Part shown: piece after piece, positions 33,055 through 44,200 of the stretch
How positions within the stretch are numbered: the stretch's first letter is position 1
How the letters are laid out: each line of letters opens with the position of its first letter
NCBI RefSeq assembly: GCF_042186555.1
Contig: NC_133328.1
Coordinates: forward strand, 332,197,039 to 332,261,038
From: Aquarana catesbeiana
Lineage: Eukaryota > Chordata > Amphibia > Anura > Ranidae
Direction: 5' to 3'
DNA: 64,000 bases
Translations under genes and position numbers: made by a program
Notes under the pieces: generated by a model
Databases searched by the model: none
Told to the model about the DNA's origin: nothing
Seen by the model: the letters and a program-made list of their open reading frames with translations, nothing else

Positions 33055-34270
33055 ATTTCTTGAGGTGCTAAAATGGCAGGGCAGTACAAAACCCCCCAAA
33101 TGACCCCATTTTGGAAAGTAGACACCCCAAGGAAATTGCTGAGAGGCATGTTGAACCCATTGAATATTTATTTTTTTTGTCCCAAGTGATTGCATAATGA
33201 CAAAAAAAAAAATTACAAAAAGTTGTCACTAAATGATATATTGCTCACACAGGCCATGGTGGCACCCCAAAATACATTCAGCTGCCTCTCCTGAGTACGG
33301 GGATACCACATGTGTGGGACTTTTTGGGAATTTTTGATTTCACTCCTCACTACCTATCACAGTTTTGAAGGCCATAAAATGCCCAGATGGCACAAAACCC
33401 CCCCAAATGACCCCATGGGCATATGTGGAATTGCATCCCAAAATACATTTAGCTGCTTCTCTTGAGTATGGGGATACCACATGTGTGGGACTTTTTGGGA
33501 GCCTAGCTGCGTACGGGGCCCCGAAAACCAATCACCGCCTTCAGGATTTCTAAGGGTGTAAATTTTTGATTTCACTCTTCACTGCCTATCACAGTTTCGG
33601 AGGCCATGGAATGCCCAGGTGGCACAAACCCCTCCAAATGACCCCATTTTGGAAAGTAGACACCCCAAGCTATTTGCTGAGAGGCATGGTGAGTATTTTG
33701 CAGCTCTCATTTGTTTTTGAAAATGAAGAAAGACAAGAAAAAAACATTTTTTTTTTCAAAACTTTGTGACAAAAAGTGAGGTCTGCAAAATACTCACTAT
33801 ACCTCTCAGCAAATAGCTTGGGGTGTCTACTTTCCAAAATGGGGTCATTTAGGGCTGTTTTGTGCCACCTGGGTATTCCATGGCCTCCGAAACTGTGATA
33901 GGCAGTGAAGAGTGAAATCAAAAATTTACGCCCTTAGAAAGCCTGAAGGCAGTGCTTGATTTTCGGGGTCCCGTACGCGGCTAGGCTCCCAAAAAGTCTC
34001 ACACATGTGGTATCCCCGTACTCAGGAGAAGCAGCAGAATGTATTTTGGAGTGTAATTTCACATATTCCCATGGCATGTTTGAGCAATATATCATTTAGT
34101 GACAACGTTGTGCAAAAAAAAAATTTGTCTATTTCCCGCAACGTGTGTCACAATATAAAATATTTCATGGACTCGACATGACTCTCAGCAAATAGCTTGG
34201 GGTGTCTACTTTCCAAAATGGGGTCATTTGGGGGGGGTTGAACTGTCCTGGCATTTTATGCACAACATTT
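33055..34270. repeat. Internal palindrome of the TTAA element
   Basis: Arms meet at about 33745. CCAAATGACCCCATTTTGGA, GTAGACACCCCAAG, GCTGAGAGGCAT, GGGATACCACATGTGTGGGA and GGAGCCTAGC occur on the left in forward order and on the right as complements. The left arm holds an extra tandem copy (33240-33330 resembles 33420-33500). Confidence 0.9.
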
Positions 34271-35281
34271 AGAAGCTTATGTCACACATCACCCACTCTT
34301 CTAACCACTTGAAGACAAAGCCCTTTCTGACACTTTTTGTTTACATGAAAAAATTATTTTTTTTTTGCAAGAAAATTACTTTGAACCCCCAAACATTATA
34401 TATTTTTTTTAAAGCAAATGCCCTACAGATTAAAATGGTGGGTGTTTCTTTTTTTTTTTCACACAGTATTTGCACAGCGATTTTTCAAACACATTTTTTG
34501 TGGAAAAAACACACTTTTTAAAATTTTAATGCACTAAAACACATTATATTGCCCAAATGTTTGATGAAATAAAAAAGATGATCTTAGGCCGAGTACATGG
34601 ATACCAAACATGACATGCTTTACAATTGCGCACAAATGTGTAGTGGCAACAAAATGAATACATTTTTAAAAGAAAGCCTTTAAAAGCCTTTACAGGTTAC
34701 CACTTTAGATTTACAGAGGAGGTCTACTGCTAAAATTACTGCCCTCGATCTGACCTTCGCGGTGATACCTCATACCTCACATGCATGGTGCAATTGCTGT
34801 TTACATTTGACGACAGACCGCCGCTTGCGTTCGCCTTAGCGTGAGAGCAGGGGGCGACAGGGGTGCTTTTTTTTTTTTTTTTTCTTTATTATTTTTTTGC
34901 TTTTTTATCTTATTTTTAAACTGTTCCTTTCATTTTTTTTTTTTTTTTTTTTTTTTAATCATTTTTATTGTTATCTCAGGGAATGTAAATATCCCCTATG
35001 ATAGCAAGTAGTGACAGGTACTCTTTTTTTTAAAAAATTGGGGTCTATTAGACCCTAGATCTCTCCTCTGCCCTCAAAGCATCTGACCACACCAAGATCG
35101 GTGTGATAAAATGCTTTCCCAATTTCCCAATGGCGCTGTTTACATCCGGCAAAATCTAAGTCATGAAATTCTCGTAGCTTCCGGTTTCTTAGGCCATAGA
35201 GAGCCAGAGAAAAACACGGAAGACGGTTGGGGAGGGGGGGGTATTCCCTCCCACGGCTTGTAAAAGCAGTCTAGAGGCTAA

Positions 35282-35572
35282 TTAGCCACTAGGATTGCTT
35301 TTACATGAAAGCCGACCGCTGGCTGAAAAGAATGATACCAAGATGATACCTAAACCTGCAAGCATCATTCTGGTATAACCACTCAAAGTCGTGAATGGTG
35401 TACCTGAAGACAAAAGAATGGTTAACAATAAAACACAGTAAATGGTAATGTATAAAAAATTGCATACCTGAAAAGCAAACATGATAAAACATAATAACAA
35501 TAAAACATTGCAGAATAGAATACAGTAAAAAAGAGCAGAACAATAGAGAGAGAATGGAGAGAGAGAGAACAA
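35282..35572 (-). CDS. Conserved 96-codon frame in the TTAA element, copy 1 (uncertain)
   Basis: An ATG-initiated frame with a very hydrophobic N-terminal half (LYCSALFYCILFCNVLLLLC) and a C-terminal half ending GYTRMMLAGLGIILVSFFSA. An almost identical 95-codon frame lies at 61585-61872 in the second copy, with an indel of one codon only. No family is recognised. The conservation may simply reflect common descent of the two copies. A GT/AG-like CAGGTA and TCTTCAGGTA arrangement in the same segment suggests it could be exonic or spliced in an ancestral element. Confidence 0.25.
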   Translation of the reverse strand: MFSLSPFSLYCSALFYCILFCNVLLLLCFIMFAFQVCNFLYITIYCVLLLTILLSSGTPFTTLSGYTRMMLAGLGIILVSFFSASGRLSCKSNPSG

Positions 35573-37149
35573 TAAAATGACAACTATTTTTTTTTTTAAC
35601 AGATATTGATCTGATCAGATACTATACCACTAAGGGAGGTATAAGGTGCGTGCGTGGGTGTTAGCGGTACTGGCGCTAACCTGACGCTGCCTGGGGCTGG
35701 TGCTTGCCAGTTCACCAAAATGCTACCAAAAAAACTGTTAGCGATCGCAGGGATCAGGCCTGACTCTGCGAACACTGCAGTTATGCGTTTAGTGTTTTGT
35801 AAGTGACAGTGATCGATCGATACTGCACTTGAGTGGGCTGGGCTGGGCCAGGCGGAGGGGCAAAACACAGGTACTAGCGGGTATCTGGGCTGATCCCGCT
35901 AACACTGTGTTTTTGGGAACCCTAAACTGCTGGGGACGCTAGTATAGATCTGATCAGATATTGATCCGTTCAGATACTATACCACTAAGGGAGGCGTATA
36001 CTGCGTGCGTGGGTGTTAGCAGTACTGGCGCTAATCTGACACTGCCTGGGGCAACACATATCACCGCCGGGCGATCAGGGGGCTAAACCTTTATTCGGTA
36101 ATAAACGGGGGGTGCCCTGACACTATAGAAAATAAACAAACTAACCAGTGTCACCCGTAACGGTTATACGGTGATCAGTGGTGAAAGGGTTAACTAGGGG
36201 GCAATCAAGGGGTTAAAACATTTATTAGGTAGTATATGGGGGTCCCTGTCGCTATAAAACGCTGATGGCGAACCTAAATATTTACGTCCCTAACTAGCGT
36301 CACCAGTGACACTAATACAGCGATCAGAAAAATGATCGCTTAGCGACACTGGTGATGGGGGGTGATCAAGGGGTTAAAACTTTATTAGGGGGAGTTAGGG
36401 GGGTATCCTAGACCGAAAGGGGGCTAACAGTAACTGCCCTAACACAGTAACTGTCACAAACTGACACCATGCAGTAATCAGAAAAAAAAAGCTGCTTGGT
36501 GTCAGTGTGACGGGGGGGATCGGGGGGTAAAGGGGGGGTGTTTTGTGTGCCTGGCATGTTCTACTGTATGTGTGTGTGTTTGTGCACTCACATTGAAGTC
36601 TTCTCTCCTCGGCGCCAGAACGGAAAATACCGAGCCGAGGAGAGATGACATCATTTCCTTTGCTGCTGTTTAGCATACAGCAGCAAAGGAATGATTTGAT
36701 TGGCCGGCGGCGATCGCGAGGGGGGGCCACGAACGGATGGTCTCCCCCTCATCTCTGATCGCCGCTGGTCAGAAGCGGACCTCCTCGGGCACTGGGGGGG
36801 GTCCAATTAGACCCCCGCCCGCGGGAGGCAGATCACATATATGTACCTGATTCTGCCTGCCCGTGCCATCCTGCCGACGTAAATCGGCGTGAGGCGGTCC
36901 TTAAGTGGTTAATAGTTAGTTACTATTTCAGATTTCCTAATTTTCGGGTTTTCGAATTTCTGAATTTCCTAATTTCCGAATGTATGAATTTACGAATATA
37001 CAAATTTTCTAATTTACGAATGTTCTTATTTACAAATGTACAAATTTACGAATTTACTAATTGTGATCATAACGAATGACCCAAGAAACGGAAAAAAAAC
37101 CCCTGAATAATACGAAAACAAACACATTTTTTGGCATTGCACATGTCTA

Positions 37150-37480
37150 TTGATAAGTAGATCCCACCCTGTCAGCTAGTTATTTATCACTAGTATGCTG
37201 CCATGTTGGCATCAGGAAAACTGAAAATTGTATCAAATGCTTACTGTAATTTTCCTTTCCTGATGCCAAACCATGGCAGCATACGGTCCCACCCTTGTAT
37301 GTTTCGGTATGTAGCTAATTACAGAGAATGGGGTGGGGCCTAACTAGGCCTTTCATTTATTCTAGTCACTGGTCCTGAGGGAGTGGTCAAGAGGTGCAGC
37401 TCTATCACTAGTATGCTGCATTGGTTTGACGTCAGGAAAGGAAAATTACGGTACGTATTTGATACAATTTTCTGTTTTTT
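37150..37480. repeat. Small inverted-repeat sequence (MITE-like)
   Basis: TATCACTAGTATGCTGCCAT, then GGCATCAGGAAA, is mirrored by TTTCCTGATGCC and CCATGGCAGCATAC; TATCACTAGTATGCTGC recurs at 37407. It has no coding content. Confidence 0.55.
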
Positions 37481-38340
37481 AGTTTGTAAAAGCAACTAAA
37501 ACACTGTACTTTTTGTTGTAACAAATTTAACAAGCTAAAAATCCAAAACCATTGTAAGAAAGTATCAATTGATTAAAATGCAAAAATGATATTGTGAGGA
37601 ATTTTGTATTTTTGTAATGTTCTTTTGTTTGAATTTCATTATCAAGTATAATTTTTCAATTGCTTTAATGTAATATTATCCTACAAATCTTTATTGCTTT
37701 TTGCATTGTTTTTACTAAACAAAATACCAAAAAAAAAAAATATTGGTAATTTACATAGTATGTGAGTATACTACCTGCCTAAAATAGTATCCACACCAAA
37801 ATCCATTTATACATATCACACATATTTGTCGTTAAAAGGAATATTAAAACATGATAATACTGTATTGGTTTTCATCATTAAAACACATTTTTATAAAGTT
37901 ATTTTAGAAGTACTTGCATTTATTGGTAATAGGTAGTTGCATTCATAACTTATTTTCTTGATTGCTGCTTTTGTTTTATGTTATAACTGCTAAAGCAATA
38001 ATGGCTTTAAAAAAATCCAGACCAAATTGGAAACTCAGACATACACTTGAAAATGAATATATTGATATCTATCCACTGTTTAACATAACAAATAAAGATT
38101 TTGGCCTTACAATATGAAAATAAAACTGTCCCAGACAACAGTCTACTTCTGTGAACCCTGGAAATCCATTCCATTGAATTCAGATTGCAAAGTTCTAGGT
38201 TTTTACATAAGGATGCATAGCCTGATAATTTGAGCTTACAGTTGGTTCTTATATTGAACCTCTCATTTGACACCACATTCCAATGGTATTATAGATAGAG
38301 TGAATGATTTAAAATTACAGTAAAGTTCTAGTAAAGCCAT
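37481..38340. other. AT-rich DNA, nothing recognised
   Basis: No gene or repeat that I can support. Confidence 0.5.
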
Positions 38341-38449
38341 ATACCGTATTTATCGCCGTATAACACGCACTTTTTTCCCCTTAAAATCAGGGGGAAATTG
38401 CGGGTGCGTGTTATACACCGATCCCCTGCGATCCTGAGCTGCCAGATCT

Positions 38450-38742
38450 TCAAAATCGCAGACCGCGATTTGAAAATGGCACCGCCGGCTCCGAAATACA
38501 CAGAGCCGGTCCTCGGCTCTTCTCGGCCACTTTCGGCTTCACTCGAGCGCCGCCCGAACCTAGCCGAGTGTACTCAGCTAGGTTCGGATAGCTCCACTCA
38601 CAGTCACGCCCATCCCGGGCGGGACTACGAGTGGAGCCGAAAGTGAACGAGAGCCGCCGAGAAGAGCCGAGGACCGGCTCTGTGTATTTTGGTGCCGGCG
38701 GCGCCATTTTCAAATCGCCGTCTGCGATTTTGAAGCACAGGA
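38450..38742. repeat. GC-rich hairpin inside the MITE
   Basis: TTCAAAATCGCAGACCGCGA, CGGCTCCGAAATACACAGAG and CCGGTCCTCGGCTCTTCTCG on the left are mirrored by CGAGAAGAGCCGAGGACCGG, CTCTGTGTATTTTGG and CGTCTGCGATTTTGAA on the right. Arms are about 110 bp with a loop of about 70 bp. Confidence 0.88.
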
Positions 38743-38752
38743 TCAAAAGACT

Positions 38753-38886
38753 GCTCTGGGGCAAGGCTGCTCTGGGGCAAGGCTGCACTGGGGAAGGCTG
38801 CACTGGGGCAAGGCTGCACTGGGGCAAGGCTGCACTGGGGCAAGGCTGCACTGGGGAAGGCTGCACTGGGGCAAGGCTGCACTGAG
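38753..38886. repeat. 16-bp minisatellite
   Basis: About eight units of GGGGCAAGGCTGCACT, some 15 bp long (GGGGAAGGCTGCACT). Confidence 0.92.
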
Positions 38887-38997
38887 AAGGTTGCAATGAT
38901 GGGCATTTAAATGTAAGTTTTTTTTTCCCTTCAACTTCCCTCCTAAAAACATATGGTTGTGGCTAGAAGGTACAATTAGATACGGCACCTCATCCCA

Positions 38998-39830
38998 AAA
39001 AGATAATAAATTAGCTAGGAGATATATAGGGACAGGGGATTATTGCGGTGCTTGGATTAGGTATACAAAAAGAAAAAAGAAAATTTTTTTTTTTTTTTTT
39101 TTTTTAAAATAACAAAGTAGCAAACTTTATTTGTTGATAACAATATAATATACAATAAACATTCAGATTGTTTACACTTAAAATCAACTTGTATAATACG
39201 TGCGACCCAGAAGTATAATCAAGTAGGCCGGATGGAGATGGCTATTGAAATATGGGCTCGATTTCCTACATGTTTCGCCAAGGCATTGGCTTCCTCAGGG
39301 AACATGAGCTCAAACTGGGTACATAGAAGTCTATATATAGGAGTACAGAAAACAATATGTAAACAGAAATATTTAACAGTACAAAATATAATGTGCATTA
39401 TTGTGGCTGGACTATCATGCAAAGAGGCGGGCACCAAAATTCCAGCAGCGCAGACGCACCTGAAAACACGACACCCGAAGGGGGGCACGGCAAGCGTCAC
39501 CTCAGGGAGACGGAGCAAACCGCGCCGTATAATGTGCCTGCAGGGGGCATGTAGTAAACCTGGCAAGAGAGTGTATTTCAAATAGGTGAGGAGCTGTTAA
39601 ATTTCACTTGGACGTTATATTTAAAGAAATACTCAGAATGATGCCTTTATGCATCCATTGCAAGAAGCAAAAAATATAAATTTTTTTGAAAAAGGAAAAG
39701 AGACTCACACTATTACTTAAAAACGGTCAGTTGCAGAAGGCTGGAAGTGCCTGTAGGTAGATACCACCACACAACAGGCCCGTTTACAGGGTTGACAATC
39801 AGTCAATGAGTAACCTGTGTAAAAAAATAT
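38998..39830 (-). repeat. Left pseudo-LTR of the Penelope-like element (inverted)
   Basis: About 830 bp, the reverse complement of 41898-42715 with few differences; it includes AACAAAGTAGCAAACTTTAT/ATAAAGTTTGCTACTTTGTT and CAACAGGCCCGTTTACAGGG/CCCTGTAAACGGGCCTGTTG. It ends directly at the GIY-YIG frame. Confidence 0.88.
39256..39309 (-). ncRNA. Hammerhead-like ribozyme motif in left pseudo-LTR
   Basis: The minus strand is identical in sequence to the motif at 42414-42467: CTGAGGA core, GCCAA-TGCC-TTGGC hairpin, GAAAC, short ACATGT, and a paired outer stem. As the two copies lie in opposite orientation, a long transcript from either strand would carry one active sense copy. Confidence 0.6.
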
Positions 39831-39831
39831 T

Positions 39832-40287
39832 GTGCCTATTGCCACAGGTACATACCAATGTGGCAAATGTGACATATGTGCCTTTGTCAGCAATTCCAAA
39901 GATGTGACCCTGCCTGGTGGTAACATTCACACCATTAGACATCGGGTCACCTGCACCACTGTAGGTGTCATTTATTTAGCCCAATGCCAATGTGGATCAT
40001 ACTACGTTGGCAAAACCAAGCGCCCTTTCCAGACCCGTATCCGAGACCACATTAAACCACTATATAAAAACACTACCACCACCGCTATTAATCGACACAT
40101 TGCTGCTCAGCACAACTTCGATCCCCATGTAATTCTGTTTTCCGCACTTGAACATGTTCCTGCACATGTTAGAGGCGGCAGCATAGACAACAGACTGTTA
40201 CAACTTGAAACAAAATGGATTCATTTATTAAATGCTACTAACTTTCCCGGACTCAATGAACAGATAAGTTTTAAACCGTTTCTTTAA
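39832..40287 (+). pseudogene. Penelope-like GIY-YIG endonuclease, C-terminal fragment
   Basis: About 150 residues in an open frame with no ATG; it begins where the left pseudo-LTR ends, so it is a truncated tail and not a complete gene. It shows the Cys pairs CGKCDIC and CQCG, then the GIY-YIG core with GVIYLAQCQCGSYYVGKTKR, the R of TRIRDH, the HNFDPH segment, an E in LETKWIHLL and a conserved end FPGLNEQ. In Penelope-like elements this domain nicks target DNA for the adjoining reverse transcriptase, which is missing here. There are no internal stops. Confidence 0.88.
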
Positions 40288-41897
40288 ATTCTTGTCCCGT
40301 CTAGTTGCATCCGTTAATTGTTGCCTACACTCATTGCCATCGCTGAAATTTTCAATTTATGCCGTGTATTGTCCTCCACTCTATTTCCCTTTCCTCTCCC
40401 TTTTCCCCCCCTTCCCCCTCCCCGCCCTATCCTGTTTATTTTTTATTTTTCATTTTTTCATGTTTTATATCCATGTTTGTACTTCCTCCTTTTCCCTCTA
40501 CGCCCTCCTTGTTTATCATCTCTCTGCCATGGCTACATTTGTGTTTTTCCCCCCCTGTACAGGCCTTTAGGGCACTCTCAAAGTACGAATATTTATGTTG
40601 TATATGTCGGTCAAACTGCATTTTTCTATATATTTAAAATTCAAACTTATATAGTCTTCGATTGTTTTTTTTTGATTTATGTTAATCTTCATTGGTGTAA
40701 AACTTTGTGATACATTTATTAACTCAATTTATTCTTCTTCTTCTTCCTTTTATTTATGTTTTGGTATACCCTTTTCAGTTATCGCTACACAGTCTTTTCA
40801 TAAGTTTTTTTCTGCATTACTGGGCCCTTGTGGTTCTCTATGATCGCGATGCGTTTTGTGGCTGGACATTGGGCCGATACGCAGGTGTATACGCCCGCTG
40901 TCCCTTTTAGACCCTTGCGGACTGTCGGGCGAATGGGGATCAGTTCCCCTATCCTGTGCCTCTGCCCACATTTTATCCTGCATTGGGGTGGGCTCCATCT
41001 CCGGATCGCTTCGTTTCCCTGACCGCTCAGTATCCCTGGGCTGGCATGGCTGTGTTCCCCTCTTGGGGGATGCTTTACCAGCGCCGTCCATGCCTGTACG
41101 GACGCCAGGGGCAGACCACCCTTTTTGTCTGCCTTGGGGGTCCGCGCGCTGCTCGCATTCTTGCGGCCCCCCCTACTCCATCGGTTTATGGGTGGTGACG
41201 ACGCCTAGATACCTCCCAGTCCTGGGCGCTCCATCCTCCCATTTTCCCCGGGGCGGGCCGTTTGGTCTGAGCATGCGCGCGCGGCGCATGTCGGAACTTG
41301 GAGTTCCGAGGCGCCGCGGTCTGCGCACGCACGGACGCCCGCTGTTTGAGCGTCCGCACACCTGATCACTAATTGATCAGGTGTGGGGGGTATTTCAGTA
41401 ACCGGCCAGTCCCTCAATCCACATGCTGGATGAGGGACGTGCCTGTCTATACTCCCACACACAACAACCAGGTAAAGTGACACTCTTATAGCACTAAAAT
41501 TATTGCCTTTAACTACTGTCCACTGAAGCCTTCAACCATTCTCTTTTAGAAGCGAACATTTGGGAAATACCATCCATCCTCTTTTTGGCAATTTGCATCA
41601 TTAACCTTCCATGCGCTACCTGCTTAACTTTATGTCTTATCAGGTAAATGATTTCCTGGTTTTTTTACCAGTCCTAATAAGTCTCTGCCTCCCCATCATA
41701 GTCCCCTTTGTTCATTCCTCTGCAGGATACTTTGCATTCAGTGCTTTCTCAAAAAGACTTGACCTTGTGTATCTGAGGTTGCAAACATCCCAATTAGCCA
41801 TCTGCGCTGCAGTACACTTCATCAAGTAAGTTTACTCTCAGTGCCATTTTTTTCTTTCATCTCCATTAACAATGTTTGGCCCACCTTTAAACGTATT
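40288..41897 (+). other. Non-coding body of the Penelope-like element
   Basis: 40288-40850 is pyrimidine- and T-rich, like a 3' UTR. 40850-41420 is GC-rich with CpGs and a perfect inverted repeat ACACCTGATCA-CTAAT-TGATCAGGTGT (41360-41386). 41420-41897 is mixed. Frames here, including one of 169 codons at 40856-41365, match nothing I know. The GC-rich part could be the element's promoter/leader region; this is inference. Confidence 0.45.
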
Positions 41898-42707
41898 TTT
41901 TTACACAGGTTACTCATTGACTGATTGTCAACCCTGTAAACGGGCCTGTTGTGTGGTGGTATCTACCTACAGGCACTTCCAGCCTTCTGCAACTGACCGT
42001 TTTTAAGTAATAGTGTGAGTCTCTTTTCCTTTTTCAAAAAAATGTATATTTTTTGCTTCTTGCAATGGATGCAAAAAGGCATCATTCTGAGTATTTCTTT
42101 AAATATAACGTCCAAGTGAAATTTAACAGCTCCTCACCTATTTGAAATACACTCTCTTGCTAGGTTTACTACATGCCCCCTGCAGGCACATTATACGGCG
42201 CGGTTTGCTCCGTCTCCCTGAGGTGACGCTTGCCGTGCCCCCCCTCGGGTGTTGTGTTTTCAGGGGCGTCTGCGCTGCTGGAATTTTGGTGCCCGCCTCT
42301 TTGCATGATAGTCCAGCCACAATAATGCACATTATATTTTGTACTGTTAAATATTTCTGTTTACATATTGTTTTCTGTACTCCTATATATAGACTTCTAT
42401 GTACCCAGTTTGAGCTCATGTTCCCTGAGGAAGCCAATGCCTTGGCGAAACATGTAGGAAATCGAGCCCATATTTCAATAGCCATCTCCATCCGGCCTAC
42501 TTGATTATACTTCTGGGTCGCACGTATTATACAAGTTGATTTTAAGTGTAAACAATCTGAATGTTTATTGTATATTATATTGTTATCAACAAATAAAGTT
42601 TGCTACTTTGTTATTTTAAAAAAAAAAAATTTTTCTTTTTTCTTTTTGTATACCTAATCCAAGCACCGCAATAATCCCCTGTCCCTATATATCTCCTAGC
42701 TAATTTA
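41898..42707 (+). repeat. Right pseudo-LTR of the Penelope-like element
   Basis: Same sense as the GIY-YIG frame; the reverse complement of 38998-39830. It contains the hammerhead-like motif at 42414-42467 and ends at the 13-bp duplication. Confidence 0.87.
42414..42467 (+). ncRNA. Hammerhead-like ribozyme motif in right pseudo-LTR
   Basis: The order fits a type I hammerhead. Stem I is GCTC/GAGC plus TTCC/GGAA with a 3x3 internal loop (42414-42424 with 42457-42467). The core is CTGAGGA (42425-42431), stem II GCCAA-TGCC-TTGGC, then GAAA, a self-complementary ACATGT as very short stem III, and predicted cleavage after A42456 (GUA). One unpaired A lies between the core and stem II, which is atypical. 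Hammerheads with tiny stem III are known from Penelope-like elements, where they may work as dimers. Confidence 0.65.
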
Positions 42708-42795
42708 TTCCCTCCTAAAAGTTTTTTTTCCTTAAAATTCCCTCCTAAACTTGTGTTATACGCCGGTGCGTGTTATACGCCGATAAATACGGTAT

Positions 42796-43013
42796 ATGGA
42801 ATGTGTGTGTAAGCAATACACTTCTGTTATTTTTTTTCTCTTTTGGTCTGTTAAATATATGTTTGAAAGCATTTTGCTATATCTGTTCAATAAATAAACA
42901 GCTGTCCAATTCTTACAGCAACTAATTGAGTTTATAACTAAATTGTATTGTAACTGTACTGCGTGGCTTTATTTTGTAAAATTTTGTAAAAACTGTTAGC
43001 TCTATATCCTGCA
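42796..43013. other. Short AT-rich spacer
   Basis: No feature recognised. Confidence 0.5.
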
Positions 43014-43133
43014 TAAGAAGGGGCATGGTTTCGGCATGAAGGAGTGAAGATGCTTCACCTGTGAGCTCCAGCACCGCCACTCGATTTAACAGTTTTTAAC
43101 ACACTATATCACAAGCTCTCTCATATAGCCAGT

Positions 43134-44200
43134 ATGGTCAAAAGAATGGGTAAGACCCTGCCTAAGAAGAACCCCTCTACTGGCTTCATTAAGCGCTTCC
43201 TAGCCATGGAACCTGAGGACTTCACTAAGACAGACAGCCTAGGTCACTCGCCGTGTGGTTCAGGGGCTGGCTCCACCTCCCGTCTTAGGCCTGATTCCAT
43301 GAACTGGTCTCCAGTATCCTCTGTTGGCTCGGATGGGGATAGGAGCTCTCCCAGACACTCGGGAGTTGCAGAACTAGTAAGCGGTCTCCTCACCAATTTG
43401 TACCTGGCCTCCATGCTGCTCAGCCTTGAGAGAGCCATTAAAAAGGAAGTCTCTGCTGTTCAGTTTGATCTAGCACAATTGTTAGAATGAGTGGAGGAAT
43501 TGATCGCCACGCGGCAGCCATTAGAGACCTGCAGTTGACCACTCACAACCTCTCCACAGAATGGCTCTCTACAAAATCTAAGACCAGGAGATCTGAAATA
43601 GGCAGAACAACATACGGATCAGGGGCCTGCCAGAGGCAACAAGAGATAATGATCTCCCCGCCTCAATCCGCGGCATCTTCTACAGTTTATTGGGCAACCC
43701 GGTAGATCATCCTTTGTAACTGGACAGGGTACACCGGGCCCTCCGACCCCATAACTTGTCTTCAGACACCCCAAGAGATGTAATTTGTAGGGTCCATTAC
43801 TTTGAAGAAAAAAGCTCATCATAATGCGGAAGGCGAGGGAAGCAGCCACCCTTGAATTTGATGGAGTCACCCTGTCTTTCTTCCCTGACCTGGCCAGGGA
43901 AACCCTGGAACGCCAGAGGGCTCTCAAACCCCTAACAGATAAGCTTTGCTCTGCCTCTATCAACTACAGATGGGGGTTCCCAGCTGCCCTCATAGCAAAC
44001 AGAGATGGTTCTCAGCATTGACCCTCCAGAACTTCCTCCACCTTCTAATATCTCTGAAGTACACTGGCAGAACGTGTTAGGGAAACACCGCTCTGCCACA
44101 CCGGCTCTTCACCACAAATGGGCTAATCCCCTATACAGCCGATTTGTTACCAGGGTTTTCACCCCTGAATACCGCAAGCGTCACCCTGATTGCTATGTTT
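43134..44200 (+). pseudogene. L1-C ORF1 remnant
   Basis: The N-terminal part is open at 43134-43490 (Ser-rich, then a coiled-coil start SLERAIKKEVSAVQFDL). Further pieces in other frames read DRVHRALRPHNL and SSDTPRDVICRVHYFEEK near 43720-43820, then REAATLEFDGVTLSFFPDLA and INYRWGFPAALIA (43824-44021). The order is that of L1 ORF1p (coil, RRM, C-terminal domain), broken by several frameshifts. Confidence 0.8.

Larger units (their letters stand above)
32619..36908. mobile_element. 4.29-kb TTAA element, complete copy, non-autonomous
   Basis: Flanked by TTAA (32615-32618, 36909-36912) with short inverted ends CCACTTTAGCCCC and CCACTTAAGGACC. The hAT-type palindrome continues on both sides, which proves the borders. 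It contains an internal palindrome (about 33055-34270), long A/T tracts, a conserved 96-codon frame at 35282-35572, and about 1.2 units of a 360-bp repeat (35590-36050). TTAA use and the piggyBac remnant in the second copy (58978 onwards) suggest a piggyBac derivative; Kolobok also uses TTAA. The cysteine-rich transposase end is absent here. Confidence 0.85.
31552..37149. mobile_element. hAT-type palindromic element, split by a TTAA element
   Basis: The ends TAGACATGTGCAATTCG (31552) and GCATTGCACATGTCTA (to 37149) are inverted repeats, flanked by an 8-bp duplication with one mismatch (TTGACAAG 31544-31551, TTGATAAG 37150-37157), as hAT elements make. The palindrome centre is near 32457; arms match over GAACGTAACAAATAC/GTATTTGTTACGTTC and GGAAATTACAATAC. 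Arms consist of AAATTCGTAC-like units. No transposase. The right arm is interrupted at 32619-36908. Confidence 0.85.
38949..42707 (+). mobile_element. Penelope-like retroelement, 5'-truncated, with inverted pseudo-LTRs
   Basis: Flanked by a perfect 13-bp duplication TTCCCTCCTAAAA (38936-38948, 42708-42720). Arms 38998-39830 and 41898-42707 are near-identical inverted repeats; the right one is in the sense of the ORF. Between them lie a GIY-YIG coding fragment, a pyrimidine-rich stretch and a GC-rich stretch. The reverse transcriptase is absent. Pseudo-LTRs that can be inverted, and a C-terminal GIY-YIG domain, are established features of Penelope-like elements. Confidence 0.85.
38341..42795. 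mobile_element. Mariner-like MITE (about 0.68 kb net) holding a Penelope-like insertion
   Basis: The terminal inverted repeats are 30 bp with one mismatch: ATACCGTATTTATCGCCGTA… at 38341-38370 and its complement at 42766-42795. The flanks read TA on both sides, compatible with a TA target. Inside are a GC-rich palindrome (38450-38740), a 16-bp minisatellite, and the Penelope-like element 38949-42707. No transposase. Confidence 0.8.

Noticed and set aside
40856..41365. 169-codon frame in GC-rich DNA
   Set aside because: Open because of GC content; several overlapping frames on both strands are equally long and none shows a domain.
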